NCBI GenBank assembly: GCA_036186865.1
Contig: AP025042.1
Location: 31,453,235-31,517,234, forward strand
DNA: 64,000 nucleotides
Direction of reading: 5' to 3'
Source of the DNA: Eustoma russellianum
Taxonomy: Eukaryota; Streptophyta; Magnoliopsida; Gentianales; Gentianaceae
Shown here: positions 1-10,517 of the stretch, one piece after another
Layout of the letters: every line of letters begins with the position of its first letter
Position numbering within the stretch: the stretch's first letter is position 1
Made by a program: the position numbers and the translations under genes
Notes under the pieces: generated by a model
The model's database searches: none
What the model saw: the letters and a program-made list of their open reading frames with translations, nothing else
Told to the model about the DNA's origin: nothing

Positions 1-23
1 ACGTTACAAAACCACCTCCTCAT

Positions 24-1198
24 GTGGCCAAAGGTGCCCATCTATCTCGTTTCTTCCATCTCTTACTTCAAGAGTGGACCTTCAACAAAAGACAAGTGGT
101 GCCTCTTAAACTTGTTCGGATTACCGACTTTACAGAGGAACACAACACAAATAAAGTCATCTCCTTGCTTGACTATCAAGGCTGGATGACTCTTTGGTCT
201 AGACAAGATATGATGAAATTCTCTCGAGATCACACCATGCTCTTTTATGCAAACATGTGGATAACTCCACAATCTGAGTCCCAGCAATTCTCTCTGAATA
301 CCGTTGTTGCTGTTACACCCTTTAGTTTTTCTATCCAAGAAATATGTGATGTTCTTGGAGTTAGAAATGAGGGGTTTTCAGATTTATCTGTCTTTGACTG
401 GAGCAGCGAGTACGGAGTTCGGGAGCAGGACGTAAATTTTGATGTAGGATATCTTCCCACAAAGAAGACTCAGAATATGCCTCTAGTGGATCGCATTCTG
501 TTGGCTGTGGTCACCTATTGCGTCAACGGTAAGTCTACTAGAAATCCAAGCAACATGGATTTCTACGTTGCTTATCGTATCAAACATAAGACTCAGCAAA
601 ACTTTGCATGGATTCTTGTCAAAGTCATGATGGCGGCACTACGAAAAGGTTCAAAAGCCTACCTTTTGCAAAAATTGTCACTATTTTAATAAAGTTCAAG
701 TGTATTGTTATACCTGATGGCGATTTGACAACGGTGGCAAAGATTGACTTCTACGATAATTTCAACATTGCTCAAGCCGTTAATTCTCAGAGAAGAAAAA
801 CCACCACAATTCCCAACATCAATGATGAGGTCGATGAAGGACCTCACGAAGGTGCTGGTGATAGCAATGAGACGGCATTGCTATCACGCATTGAAGCACT
901 TGAATGGACTGTTCAACAGTTGTAACTTCGTGATGAAGAGCATGAAGCTCGTCATGCATGAAATGAATATCGCATGACAACCTTCAAAAATGCTCTCCTA
1001 CATATTAGTCCGTGGGAGCTTCCTCCCGATTTTAATGATTTAGGGGGAGGAAGTGGTGTTGGTGCTGGTGGAGTTACTACAGGCGGCTCCAGTGGTGCTG
1101 GAGGATTCATGAACGGATTTGCTGATTTTGCATCGAGTGGTGGAGGTTTAGGTTTTGGAGGATTCACATCTCCAGGTGGAGGTGTAAGTAGTGCTTAA
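24..1198 (+). pseudogene. Extra (env-like / plant-transposon-associated) ORF of the Sirevirus-like element, broken
   Basis: A reading frame open from the left part of the window (first Met at 24) runs to about 660. It resembles the 'putative plant transposon protein' family found in plant retrotransposon extra ORFs; I judge this from its overall character, not from a search. Near 660 the frame shifts by one base; the second frame (608-1198) then carries an acidic stretch, a short coiled-coil-like segment around the end of its first half, and a Gly-rich tail from about 1040 to 1195. Two in-frame stops, TAA at 923-925 and TGA at about 957-959, break the second part; both could arise by a C-to-T change. 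The position just before the 3' LTR fits the envelope-like ORF of Sireviruses. The function of such ORFs is unknown and no membrane segment is obvious here. Confidence 0.55.
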
Positions 1199-1324
1199 TT
1201 GGAATTTTTTTTACTTGTATTAAATTCTCGTTGTTTACATTAAATGAATTTTATTTCGATTGATGGTATGACTAAACAATGCTTATGATCTGTTTGAGTA
1301 ATCCATCAAGTTCAAGTTATGCAT

Positions 1325-1405
1325 AAAGTGAGGGGGAGCATAAGTTAAGAGGAAGCTAACTTTGAAAAGCTATGCATATTGTGAAATCATCAAAAAGAGG
1401 GAGAA
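1325..1405 (+). other. Two polypurine tracts upstream of LTR
   Basis: AAAGTGAGGGGGAGC lies at 1325-1339, and a second purine run, AAAAAGAGGGAGAA, at 1392-1405 touches the LTR start. The adjacent tract is the expected plus-strand primer of an element whose body lies to the left. Duplicate tracts are reported for Sireviruses. Confidence 0.65.
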
Positions 1406-2906
1406 TGTTGGAATGTGTTAAAGTTTTGATGATTTACACAATTGGTACTTGAAACGCATGATTAGGCGCTTTATGTGAAGTGTTTGAAGGTCAGTATACT
1501 TCCAACGCCTACATAAGGCGCCTCATGTAAATCTCTGGAAACCAGTACAATTCGAACGCCTACATAAGGCGCTTCATGTGTCTTGGTTGAACTCCAGTAC
1601 ACTTCAAACGCCTACATTAGGCGCTTTATGTGAAGTGTCTGGACGCCCCGAACACTTCGAACGCCTACATCAAGCGCTTCATGTGTCTTGGGAAAAAGCA
1701 GTACACTTTCAACGCCTACATTAGGCGCTTCATGTGTACCACCAAGTCAAAAGTATTTCCCCCCCCCCAAAAATGGGCACGTACATCAAGCTACTTTCTG
1801 ACAAAAATCAGAACTACTTCGAACAAGCATGAAGGCTGACATTAGACGCTTCATGGGACTTCGAACGCCTTCAGTTGTCCAGATAAGGCGCTTTATGTGA
1901 CATCGAACGCCAGTTCAATTTCATATAAAGTGCTCTATGTCACATTGAACGCCTGGTCAATATACTGATTAGGCGCTTCATGTGACCAACTTTGCAAAAG
2001 TCTTATGCTTTACTTTCTGACATTATTTGACTCTTTGTACCCTCTTTTTTTAGTTCTATTTTCACAGGATCTCTCTCTTTCTTCAAGAAGTCATATTTCC
2101 TCTTCCAGCTTTCAACAAAAAGCTTCTCCAAGAAAGTTAGTACAAGCCAAGCCAAGAGATGATCTCCAATGAAGAGGACATGCCATCACAAGAAGACAAA
2201 GCCATTATTGGCTCTGCAGATGTTTCAAACGGGCAGATTTTTTCAAGGGTGATAAAACAAGGTTTTCATCCCATTCTTCATTAACTTTCTACATTTTCAA
2301 GCTCTCAAGTTTTCTCTCAAAGTTCAAGCTCTCAAGATAGTTGTAAACATTGTATATTTTACTTTATTGTTGAGAGTTGTGTTTGTAAGAAGAAGAATAG
2401 TCTTCTTCTTGGTGAGTAAAGATTGTGAGAGGTGAAGTAGATTGTTGGTCAAAAAGCTAGGGTGTTTCTTGTTTGAGAAATCTAGACCTTGAAGGGTTAG
2501 TTGATAGTGTTGTGGTGCACTATACTCCCTACAAGATTTCTTTGAGGGCAAAGAAGATCTTTGGAGGCTAGACTTTAAGGGGTTAGATTTTTTGGTTGTG
2601 GTCTAGGTGTGTGGCCTAGTTGTTTGTTGGATTTTGTTTCTTTGATTGTTGTTTCCCCATAGAAATAACAATCCTCCTTTCAAAATCCTTCTTGTGAAAA
2701 ATCAAGAAGGTAGAGGAGCAGAGTCATTTTGACTTGAACCTCTATACATCTTTGTGTTCTTTAAGCTTCCGCAAAGTCCTTATTCTTTTTAAGAATACAC
2801 CCAAGTATTGGTTGCACTCAAAAACGAAAATTATCCAAGAAAATATCCATACTTGGTGAACACACTATTCAACCCCCTCTTCTAGTGTGTTCTAAGGGAC
2901 CTAACA
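1406..2906 (+). repeat. LTR of Sirevirus-like copia element (about 1.5 kb)
   Basis: It begins TGTTGGAATG and ends GGGACCTAACA, and is followed two bases later by an initiator-Met primer-binding site. The left third carries an array of GCGC-centred imperfect palindromes (1455-1985). The last 60 bases (ACTATTCAACCCCCTCTTC...) resemble the 3' end of the solo LTR at 13419-16648, so both belong to the same broad copia group. Only one copy of this LTR is in the window, so its borders rest on TG/CA, PPT and PBS signals, not on a paired LTR. Confidence 0.7.
1455..1985 (+). repeat. Array of about ten imperfect palindromic repeats in LTR
   Basis: The core AACGCCTACATTAGGCGCTT followed by TATGTG or CATGTG recurs about every 50 bp (near 1455, 1505, 1554, 1608, 1660, 1711, 1832, 1865, 1908 and 1948). 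Each copy can fold because CGCC pairs with GGCG. The last copies are expanded inside the loop. Repeated CG-containing palindromes are described in Sirevirus LTRs. Confidence 0.75.
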
Positions 2907-2908
2907 AT

Positions 2909-2920
2909 TGGTATCAGAGC
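2909..2920 (+). other. Primer-binding site, initiator Met tRNA
   Basis: TGGTATCAGAGC is an exact match to the standard plant copia primer-binding site complementary to the 3' end of initiator tRNA-Met. It sits two bases past the LTR end, so this LTR acts as a 5' LTR for the gag that follows. Confidence 0.9.
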
Positions 2921-2968
2921 AAAATCTTGAGTATTTGAGTTCAAATAGCAAGATTTGATCTTAAAGGT

Positions 2969-4768
2969 ATGGATCCCTTTAGTTATGATGATGCTAGTTC
3001 CGTCCATGGTGATGCATCAAGAAGAAAGAGGCAAGAGACACTTCTCCCTTCTATTTCCAGTGTCCATGTCAAGGTTCCTATGTTTGATCCTCGCAACTAC
3101 CCACTATGGAAATCAAACATGGAAACATATCTTCGTTCATGTGAGTATCGTATTTGGAGAGAAGTATCAAAAGGCTCTACTATTCCTTTTGATGTTGATG
3201 ATCCTACTCCGGAAGAGGAGTTGCACTTTGCAATAAATAGCAAAGCTCTTGCTATTTTAAATAGCTCTCTTACCCCAAATGAAAGAGCTCAAATACAAGG
3301 TGCCCAATCCGCGCATGAAGCTTGGACAAAGCTAGAGATGATCCATGAAGGAACATCTCAAGTGAGGAAGGCCAAGAGGAGACAGTTGATCAAACAATTC
3401 TACAACTTTAATGTCCCCAAAGTTGATAAGATCGAAGAGTCCATTCAAAGATTCACCAAACTTGTCAACCTTCTCACTGCGGTTGGAAAGAAGATAGAGC
3501 AAGAGGATCTCAACCATTGCTTCTTAAATAGCTTAGGAAAAGAATGGAACGCAAAGGTGACGACCATTGAGGAGTCCAAAGATCTTAAAAATATTACGTT
3601 GGACGAGCTCTACGGGAATCTCATCACTTATGAGATTCATCTTGATGCTCAAGAAAAGAATGATCCATCCGCAACTCATCAAAAGCCCTTGCATGCGAGT
3701 CTGAGGACTCGGACGATGAAGTCAGACTTTTTGTTAGAAGATTCCGACGTGTTGCAAGAAAGAATGAAGATGAATCTAAAAGGTTCATCAAAGAAAAAAT
3801 TTTCAAAGACAAAGTGAAGGACCAAGACAACAAATGCTACAAGTGTGGGAAGTTTGGTCACTTCATGAAAGATTGTCGGGTAAAGGAGCCGCAACTCAAA
3901 GACAAGAAGGCTATCTACCAAAGGAAGAAGGCCTTACAAGCGGAAGTAGCCCATTGGGAGAGCATTCTTTCCGGGTCCAAGAGTAACAACGGCGACAATG
4001 ATGATCTTGCTCTCATGGGGGTCGTTCATGATGATCTTGACAAAGAGTTCTTTGCACTAATGGCCATTGATGACGACATGGAGGTATGCAATATTTCATC
4101 TCACTCTAGATTAATTAATGAAAGAGATGATTTAGTGCAAGAAAATGATTTTTAGATTTAAAATATAAACGTGTCAAAAAGAAGTTTAGAGCATGTTTAA
4201 ATGAATATAATGACACGTTAGAAAATCACATTGTATTACAACTTGAACATGATATATTTTTTACTATGCATGTGATTGCACTACAAGAGAAATATGATTT
4301 GATAAAATCATGTGCTCAAGCCCTTGATGAAGAGAAAATTGACTCAAGAGTAAGTGCTGAAAAGGTAGATGTTGTTAAGGATGCATCTAGGTCAAATATG
4401 AAAACTAAAATCAAACCTAGAGCTACGTATGCATCTAAGAAGGGAAAACAAAGGGAGCAAGCACAGGTCGTCAAGGAGTCTAAAACCTCCTGGAAGAAAC
4501 AACGGCACATGCCTAAAGGAAAGGCAAATACACCAAAGGTGTCACAACCTTTGGTTCAAGTCATGAAACAAAAACCTTCTTTGATTTCAAAGAAGGTTTC
4601 TCCTAAAAAGGAATCACGAAATGTGCCAACGCACAAGCATACACACTCTCACAAACATACTCCTACATGTTTTTATTGCAATAGAAAAGGTCATGCAGAA
4701 GAGTATGTAGAGCTAAAAATAATAAGAAACTTACAGTCCAAATGTTCGGTGTCTCTTTCTTATAGATG
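2969..4768 (+). pseudogene. Sirevirus-like gag, frameshifted, ends after the second zinc knuckle
   Basis: The first frame (2969-3817, 282 residues) is a copia gag of the UBN2 type, with the typical 'YPLWKSNMETYLRS' entry motif near residue 45. A frameshift just before 3814 leads to a second frame (3814-4155) with an intact CCHC knuckle, CYKCGKFGHFMKDC, at 3835-3876. A further one-base loss near 4152 leads to a third frame (4266-4768) that is Lys-rich and ends in a second knuckle whose last Cys is replaced by Tyr (about 4669-4707). The long gag with two knuckles is Sirevirus-like. No protease, integrase or reverse transcriptase follows, so the element is cut off after gag. Confidence 0.75.
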
Positions 4769-5447
4769 ACTCAATGGTCTTGTTCTAAACGTATATGAGG
4801 ATCCATAATCTGGATGGAGGTGATTCAATTCATGTTAAAAAGTGTTATTTCTGAGCCCTATAACTTTGCTTCTGTAGACAAAGGCACAATAGGTCACTAT
4901 GAGTGGCAAAATAACGTATCAAGATACATGTAATAGTATATGTGATGTATCATTAGGTATTGTGTCCCTCCAAAAAGTGTTGTGTTAGGAGACTAGGATG
5001 CTTGCATGTTTGCATAATTAAGACATGACATGACTTATGAAGATGATACATGATACACGATATTCCGTTTCACGACCTATGATCCCCATGACTTTTGACA
5101 TATGAGTAAGCATACCATTTGATCGATCATGACTCATAACCCATGATACACGATACTATGATACACAATCTATAATCCACACGGCGCATAGCATGTGAGA
5201 AAGTTATCATTTGATCATACCCTTACGATTGTAGCAAGTCATATTATGATGATTAAAAGACTTGAAAAGAATCTATGATATGATAAATGACAAGAAAACA
5301 TGATAGCGATTTATTTTAAAGAAAAGCATAGACCTGTTCTATGAGTATATAATTTTTTACCCCCTAAAGGATTCCACTTTACACTCACTTTCAGGTAAAC
5401 ACAAGATTCCCCTTTCGCTAGATTTAGGGATTTAAAGTATGAATATT
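4769..5447. other. Unassigned AT-rich stretch left of the TAT element
   Basis: I see no coding potential. The stretch is rich in short CATGAT / GATACACGAT motifs, especially 5035-5230. It may be LTR or untranslated debris of another retrotransposon, but I cannot assign it. Confidence 0.4.
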
Positions 5448-5452
5448 ATATG

Positions 5453-6468
5453 TGATGATGTCGGATTATATCACCAAGTATTTGTTTGATGTGGTGCCGT
5501 TAGAACTCCGTCAGTTGTCCTTAATGAGCGAGCTGCTGACCTGCAGAAAGAGAAAGGGTCAGGGGACCTGGGATCTATGGCCCCGGGTAATACCCTCCGA
5601 CGCTCCAGTCAATTAAGGCCAATTTTAGGAGAGGTTTATATATGAGGAAGGTTTTGTAAATTGAGGTTTTCTGGTAAACCTGCGTTTTCACTGTGGAGAA
5701 GATGAGTTACTGGAGTGTAGTTTTTCAGCGCTTGTTCTTACTTGTCCTTCTCTCTCCTGCTGCTCGGCCTTTTTATATGACGGCCTGGGCCAGTGCATGG
5801 GCAAAGCCCGGATATCGTGACAGGCAAGGAGGTCATTTGGATGACTCTTGCTCTTGCATGTTCGCCACGTGGCTCGGTGCTGAGCTGAGTAAGCTACATT
5901 GGGACACCTGGTTGGGTGTTTCACCTGGTAGAATTACCCAGGGTAAACTCTTAGAACCGAGATGAAACCCTCTAGAAGCACTCAGAAGTGCCCGAGATGG
6001 CTGATGATGTGGGGTTAGCATGCCGAGATGAAAGTGGCCTACTCCAAAGTGCATTGGTGGGCCTTTCATGATGCTCGTAGCTGACGCCATAGAAAGTGGT
6101 CCGAGATCAGTGGGTAAATCGGATCCGAGTCCGAGTTCAACTCCTTAGCCGAGATGGAACTGTAGGCCGAGACGAGGCCTTGAGGCCGAGACGAGGCCTT
6201 GAGGCCGAGGCATGACCCTTAGGCCTAAATGAAGCCTTTAGGCCGAGATGTGACCCTTAGCCCCCTGGGGGCACTGAGACCGTATTGCCGAGATGGTCGT
6301 GAGGTCCTATGGGCGAGATGGCAGTGGGGCCCTGTGGCCGAGATGGACTGTTTGTCCTCATGTGACCTGGTCATCCTCCGGGCCGACCCGCCATACTTAA
6401 CCATTTTTACACCCCCTATTTCAGTGTTGACCGTTATTGACTAACGAGGGGTATTTTTTGGCCCATCA
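5453..6468 (-). repeat. 3' LTR of TAT element
   Basis: On the + strand it runs from TGATGATGTC to GCCCATCA, with inverted ends. It contains many copies of a GGCCGAGAT-type motif (about 5990-6345). One 19-20 bp GAGGCCGAGACGAGGCCTT-type unit is duplicated here but single in the other LTR. Small open frames inside (for example 5693-5965) occur in both LTRs and are not genes. Confidence 0.93.
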
Positions 6469-6481
6469 CTTGCCCCCCAGA
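6469..6481 (-). other. Polypurine tract of TAT element
   Basis: On the minus strand CTGGGGGGCAAG directly precedes the 3' LTR. This is the expected plus-strand priming site. Confidence 0.8.
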
Positions 6482-6807
6482 TTAGTCTGGCCGAGCTGAC
6501 CTGAGAGGGCAGGCTAATTCTGCTCAGATTTTTCCCGGGTCGTCCTTCCCTTGATGACGTATCAAGATCTGATTAGGCCGCTTAACGTACTTATTAGGGG
6601 CACAATGTACGAAGCGCTAATGATAGCTTCTGGCCGATCAGTTAATTATGACTAGATTCTTAGACACGTTTTCTGTTCTGGCACGTGTCTAATTCTGGTT
6701 GGCTCGGTCTGCGCATTTACTGTTCGCGCAGAGCACGAAGCGTCAGTTGCGTAGCTTTTTGAATTCCGCCATTTCACGAACCGTTGGCCATTTACGAGAT
6801 GAAGCCC

Positions 6808-6818
6808 TATAAATAGGT
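6808..6818 (+). promoter_or_regulatory. TATA box of the antisense gene inside the TAT element
   Basis: CTATAAATAGG is a good plant TATA box about 190 bp upstream of the likely start codon of the antisense gene. A C/T-rich leader (6830-6960) typical of plant 5' UTRs follows. It is not part of the LTR, which suggests transcription independent of the LTR promoter. Confidence 0.6.
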
Positions 6819-6998
6819 CTTCTGCAGACCATTTCTTCCTTTATTTGCTCTCACTTTTTCATTCTGGCAATTTAGCTTCTTCTCCGGCGAGTTTCTCTGA
6901 TTCCGGCGACTTCCAGCCTTTTTCAACCTGTGCTCCGCCTTTCTCCGGTCTTCTTCTTCCTCCAGTTTTCTGTAAGTTTTCTCATTTTCTTGTTCACC

Positions 6999-9391
6999 AT
7001 GTCTTCTGCTTCCGTTGATTCCCAAAATCTTTCCGAAGGAGGTTCCTACGCCGCTGGAGGCGGAGGAGCTATTGCTTCTCCATCGCCATCTGGCAGATCT
7101 TCTTCCGTCGATGACCTGCCCATCGTTAACCTAGTTCAATCCACCGGGGACTCTGCTCAGTCCAGCAAAGCCCTTACTGTAATTAGTTCCTCGTCGGAGC
7201 CAGTGAGGGTTGCCCCCGCTCCGGCGTCTGTAAATCCTCCGGCCCCTGTGAGGGGCCCTTCTCATTTTTCTGGGGTTATAGAAAGAGGTCGTCCATCCCC
7301 AATGGTCCAAGAGACCACCTCTAATTTGACTGAGGCCGACCTGGATAGGATCTGTAAGTATTACAAAATTGATAAGAACCGTTTCGGCCCAATCCTACCT
7401 CTGCTTGGTCAGACTGCCTATAATCCTCCCAGGGACTATGAGGCAGTCTATGAAGACTACTTCAAATCCGGCTTCAACCTTCCTGTTCCTGAGCCCGTGG
7501 TCCGTGTTATGCGGGCTTATGGGCTCAGGCTTACCCAAATTCAGCCGAATGGCCTAAAACTTATTCTTTGTTATATTCTCCTTCTCAGACTCATTGAGTT
7601 TCCTTTTAATACCACCATTTTTCGAGCTCTTTTTGCATGCCGGACTTCACATAGCTGGTACTATTTCAGTGAGCGAACATCCACCATTGATTTTCCTTTT
7701 GCCATCAACATCCCTTCCTCTAATAAAAAATGGAAGGAAAAATTCTTTTATGTCCTAAAGTCTGAACTGCCGAGCGGAACTGTCTGGAGGCACGGCAGAG
7801 TTCATAACGCAATGCCGAGCCAGGAGTATTGCGATGAAGCAGACAGAATTCGGTCAGCCTTAATTATCATTGATTGGCAGAAGGTGGACTACGAGGTCTG
7901 GATGGCTGCCGATGTAGCTCATTCGGCTCTTGGTGATGATTATCGGGCTCTTTCTCCAGACCAACTAACCATCATCCGAGGTGGACATTATAGTTTTTTT
8001 GTTCTCAGCATTTTTTATTCTCTTCTTGCTAGTGTCTTAACTGTCTAACTCTGGATGTAGGCGCAATGGCTGGCCCCGTAACCCGAGCTGAGATAATGGC
8101 TGAGAACCAAGCCAGAAAAAGGCTTCGGAGAGAAAGGAGACTAGCAGCTCTTGGCTCTAGGGGAGCCTCTACCTCGGCAGTGCCCCCAGCCCCAAGTGTT
8201 GCTGCTGCTGAGCCCGAAGTGGCGGAGCCTGAGCCAGGTAAACCCCTTCTTCATATGTAGGAATTTTTCTAAGTGTTTAACACTTGTTTGGGTTTTGAGT
8301 TGCTTTCATTTCTTTGCAGCTCTGCCAATCACCATTGTTGATGATGAGCCTGAGGCTGAGGTCCAGCCCCAGGCTCCAACTGATTCTAAGGCCCCAGCAA
8401 ATGCTGGTGAAGGTTCCAGCCTTCGCCCCTGAAAGAGACAACGGGGCGAAGGCTCTAGCAGTCGTGATCCGAGGCCATCTCAGCCCCCGGAGATGATCAC
8501 TGCTGACCCGGTTGAGGAAATCCTGCCTCAGCCGGGTAATGTCTAAGACCCAATCTTGATTGGGTTTTCTGAAGGGGATTCTGCTGAGAACCCTGCTGTG
8601 GCCGAAAGGCTTAACAGAGCTGCAATCCTGCCCCGGGATCTACAGAGATTCAGGGCAACTAATTTTGCGGCCCTGACCAACGCCTTCATGTCCAATCTTG
8701 CTCTGGTAAGCAAGTCTCCCTTTGAGTACTTTGCTTATTCTTGTCAATGGACTTCTTTCTAACACTATCTTTTTGGTAGATCCGAGGCCAGGAGATGGAG
8801 TTGGTTACTCGCAGTAGAGATTTTCTTGGGGAGCTGGAGACTACAAGAAAGCAGCTTGAAGAATCTGAAAAAAGAAGAGCTGAGCTGACCCAGAAAGTCA
8901 CTGACTTGCAGGCGGGAACCACTCAACTCCAAAAGAAGGCTGAAGATGCTGAGACGAGGTTGGCCACCTCCAACTCTAAGGTGGATGAGTTGGAGAATAA
9001 GGTGGCCGACCTAGAGCTGACCTCGACTCAATCTCTCAATGAGGTTGAGTATTTGAAGAAGCAAATGGCTGAGATGGCGTAGAGAGTCGAAACTGATCCG
9101 AAGATGATTAATCTGCTGCGCCAGAACTTGATGGATGCTGAAATCAAAACTCTTCAGGACTTCAGGAAATCCAAATTTTTTGAAGAGAACATGCTCCTGA
9201 TACAAGGCTCAGCCATGGAGGTCGGCCAAAGAAGAGCCATTGATGCCTGTGCTGAAGTGCATTCTGACCTGAACAAAGAAGACCGCCGCATAACCGAACT
9301 CTACAATCCTCTCGCAGCTCAAGAGTTTGAAGAATTGTTTCAAAAATTTGTTGACGGAGCTGACTTGAGGGATGAAGACAAGGATGACTAG
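6999..9391 (+). pseudogene. Antisense accessory gene (aORF) of TAT element, four exons, three in-frame stops
   Basis: The gene lies opposite to pol, between pol and the 3' LTR. I infer exons 6999-7980, 8061-8237, 8320-8705 and 8780-9391; introns begin GT and end AG (donor at 7981, acceptor ending 8060; 8238/8319; 8706/8779) and the frame is kept across each join, giving 718 codons. ATG 6999 is preferred for its ACC context, although 6930 is in frame. The N-terminal half resembles the 'putative gypsy-type transposon' protein family; the middle is Pro/Ala-rich; exon 4 is a long coiled coil (about 8795-9060). Stops: TGA 8430-8432, TAA 8544-8546, TAG 9080-9082, each explicable by one C-to-T change. 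Extra ORFs in this place are known in TAT elements; their role is unknown. Confidence 0.72.
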
Positions 9392-9828
9392 GTTTTAGGG
9401 TTCTTCTTTGTTTAGATTTTAGCAGGGCAGGCATCAAAATGTACTTTAAGGCTTAAATCAATGAAATTTCCAACTTTTTGGCTCAGCTATTTCTTTTGAC
9501 TTTAGCATCTTTACTAAGTTTATTTTCCAATGCTATCATTGCTAACTTTTCATGTCAGTTTTAATAAACTTGATCAACTTTGTTGAAAATAAACTAAGTC
9601 TTCAAGTCAGAATAAACCTGTTTCTTGGGCTGAACTAGATCATTCGTAAGCTTGATATAAACTTTGCCTTGTTCAAATCAGGCTCTGGCTTGGATTATAG
9701 TTGTGCCTTGTTTAATTTCACTTCGGCTTTCTCAAGAAAAATCATGGGGCTTGCTTGCACAAGTCTTTTCTTCAGCAAACTTTTTCCTTAGATCTGTTGA
9801 GGTTTTATGAGTCATTTCTTTGACTTTT
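9392..9828. other. 3' flank of the antisense gene, no coding signal
   Basis: T-rich non-coding DNA follows the antisense gene. It probably contains that gene's 3' UTR and polyadenylation region (AATGAAATTT-like signal near 9460). Nothing else is recognisable before the palindromic array. Confidence 0.45.
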
Positions 9829-10420
9829 GCCTCGGACAAGCCGAGGTCTTGTTTTTCTTTTTTATGGGTAAGTGCCTTGGTCTTACCAAGGTCTTATTCT
9901 TACTTTTGATAAGTTCCTGCCTCAATCCTGCCGAGGTCTTAACCTTCCTTTTAAGAAGTTTTTGCCTCGGTCTTCCTGAGGTTTTAATATGCTCTACCGT
10001 GAGTTTCTGCCTCGGACCTGCCGAGGTCTTGATCTGCCGTTTAGCGGTCTTTCACCTTGGACCTGCCGAGGTCTTGATACACCCTTTAGTGGGCATTCGC
10101 CTCAAACCTGCGAGGTCTTTTGCCTCGGACCTGCCGAGGTCTTAATGTACCCTTTAACAGGCATTTGCCTCGAACCTGCGAGGTCTTTTGCCTCGGACCT
10201 GCCGAGGTCTTAATGTACTCTTTAGCGGACATTTGCCTCGAACCTGCGAGGTCTTTTGCCTCGGACCTGCCGAGGTCTTAATGTACCATTTAGTGGGCAT
10301 TTGCCTCGAACCTGCGAGGTATTTTGCCTCGGACCTGCCGAGGTCTTAATGTACCCTTTAGCATGCATTTGCCTCGAACCTGCGAGGTCTTTTGCCTCGG
10401 ACCTCCCGAGGTCTTATATG
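9829..10420. repeat. Palindromic tandem array, degenerate 40-50 bp units then five 68-bp units
   Basis: The hairpin core GCCTCGGACCTGCCGAGGTC (CCTCGG pairs with CCGAGG) recurs. From 9829 to about 10098 the spacing is irregular (40-50 bp). From 10099 the period is exactly 68 bp, with starts at 10099, 10167, 10235, 10303 and 10371. Each 68-bp unit has two hairpins, the second being CCTCGAACCTGCGAGG. The array lies between the 3' ends of two convergent genes, the antisense gene (ends 9391, +) and pol (ends 10518, -). Confidence 0.9.
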
Positions 10421-10517
10421 AGCCTTCCATAGTGCTCAGAATTTGCTTGGACACTTGAATCTTGAAAGATGCCTCAGAAAAAACTTGTATTCATATACAA
10501 GGTGATTACAATTTACA

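Larger units (their letters stand above)
1..1405 (+). mobile_element. 3' end of a Sirevirus-like Ty1/copia retrotransposon body (left-truncated by window)
   Basis: The stretch holds a decayed extra ORF (24-1198), then about 200 bp of non-coding DNA with two purine-rich tracts, and it abuts an LTR that starts with TG at 1406. An extra (envelope-like) ORF between pol and the 3' LTR, and several polypurine tracts, are known traits of Sireviruses. The lineage is inferred from this layout and from the gag downstream of the LTR. The rest of the body lies outside the window. Confidence 0.6.

Noticed and set aside
5693..5965. Open frame with a signal-peptide-like start in the TAT LTR (also at 19463-19735)
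   Set aside because: It lies within both LTRs, overlaps opposite frames of equal quality and has no family resemblance, so it is a chance frame.
9807..10213. Open frames of 112 and 74 codons over the palindromic array
   Set aside because: They consist of repeated 'LGPAEVL'-type units forced by the DNA repeat, with no independent support.
10010..10420. CRISPR-like regular direct repeats
   Set aside because: The 68-bp units have no unique spacers; the whole unit repeats, the units are palindromic, and the sequence is a plant retrotransposon.
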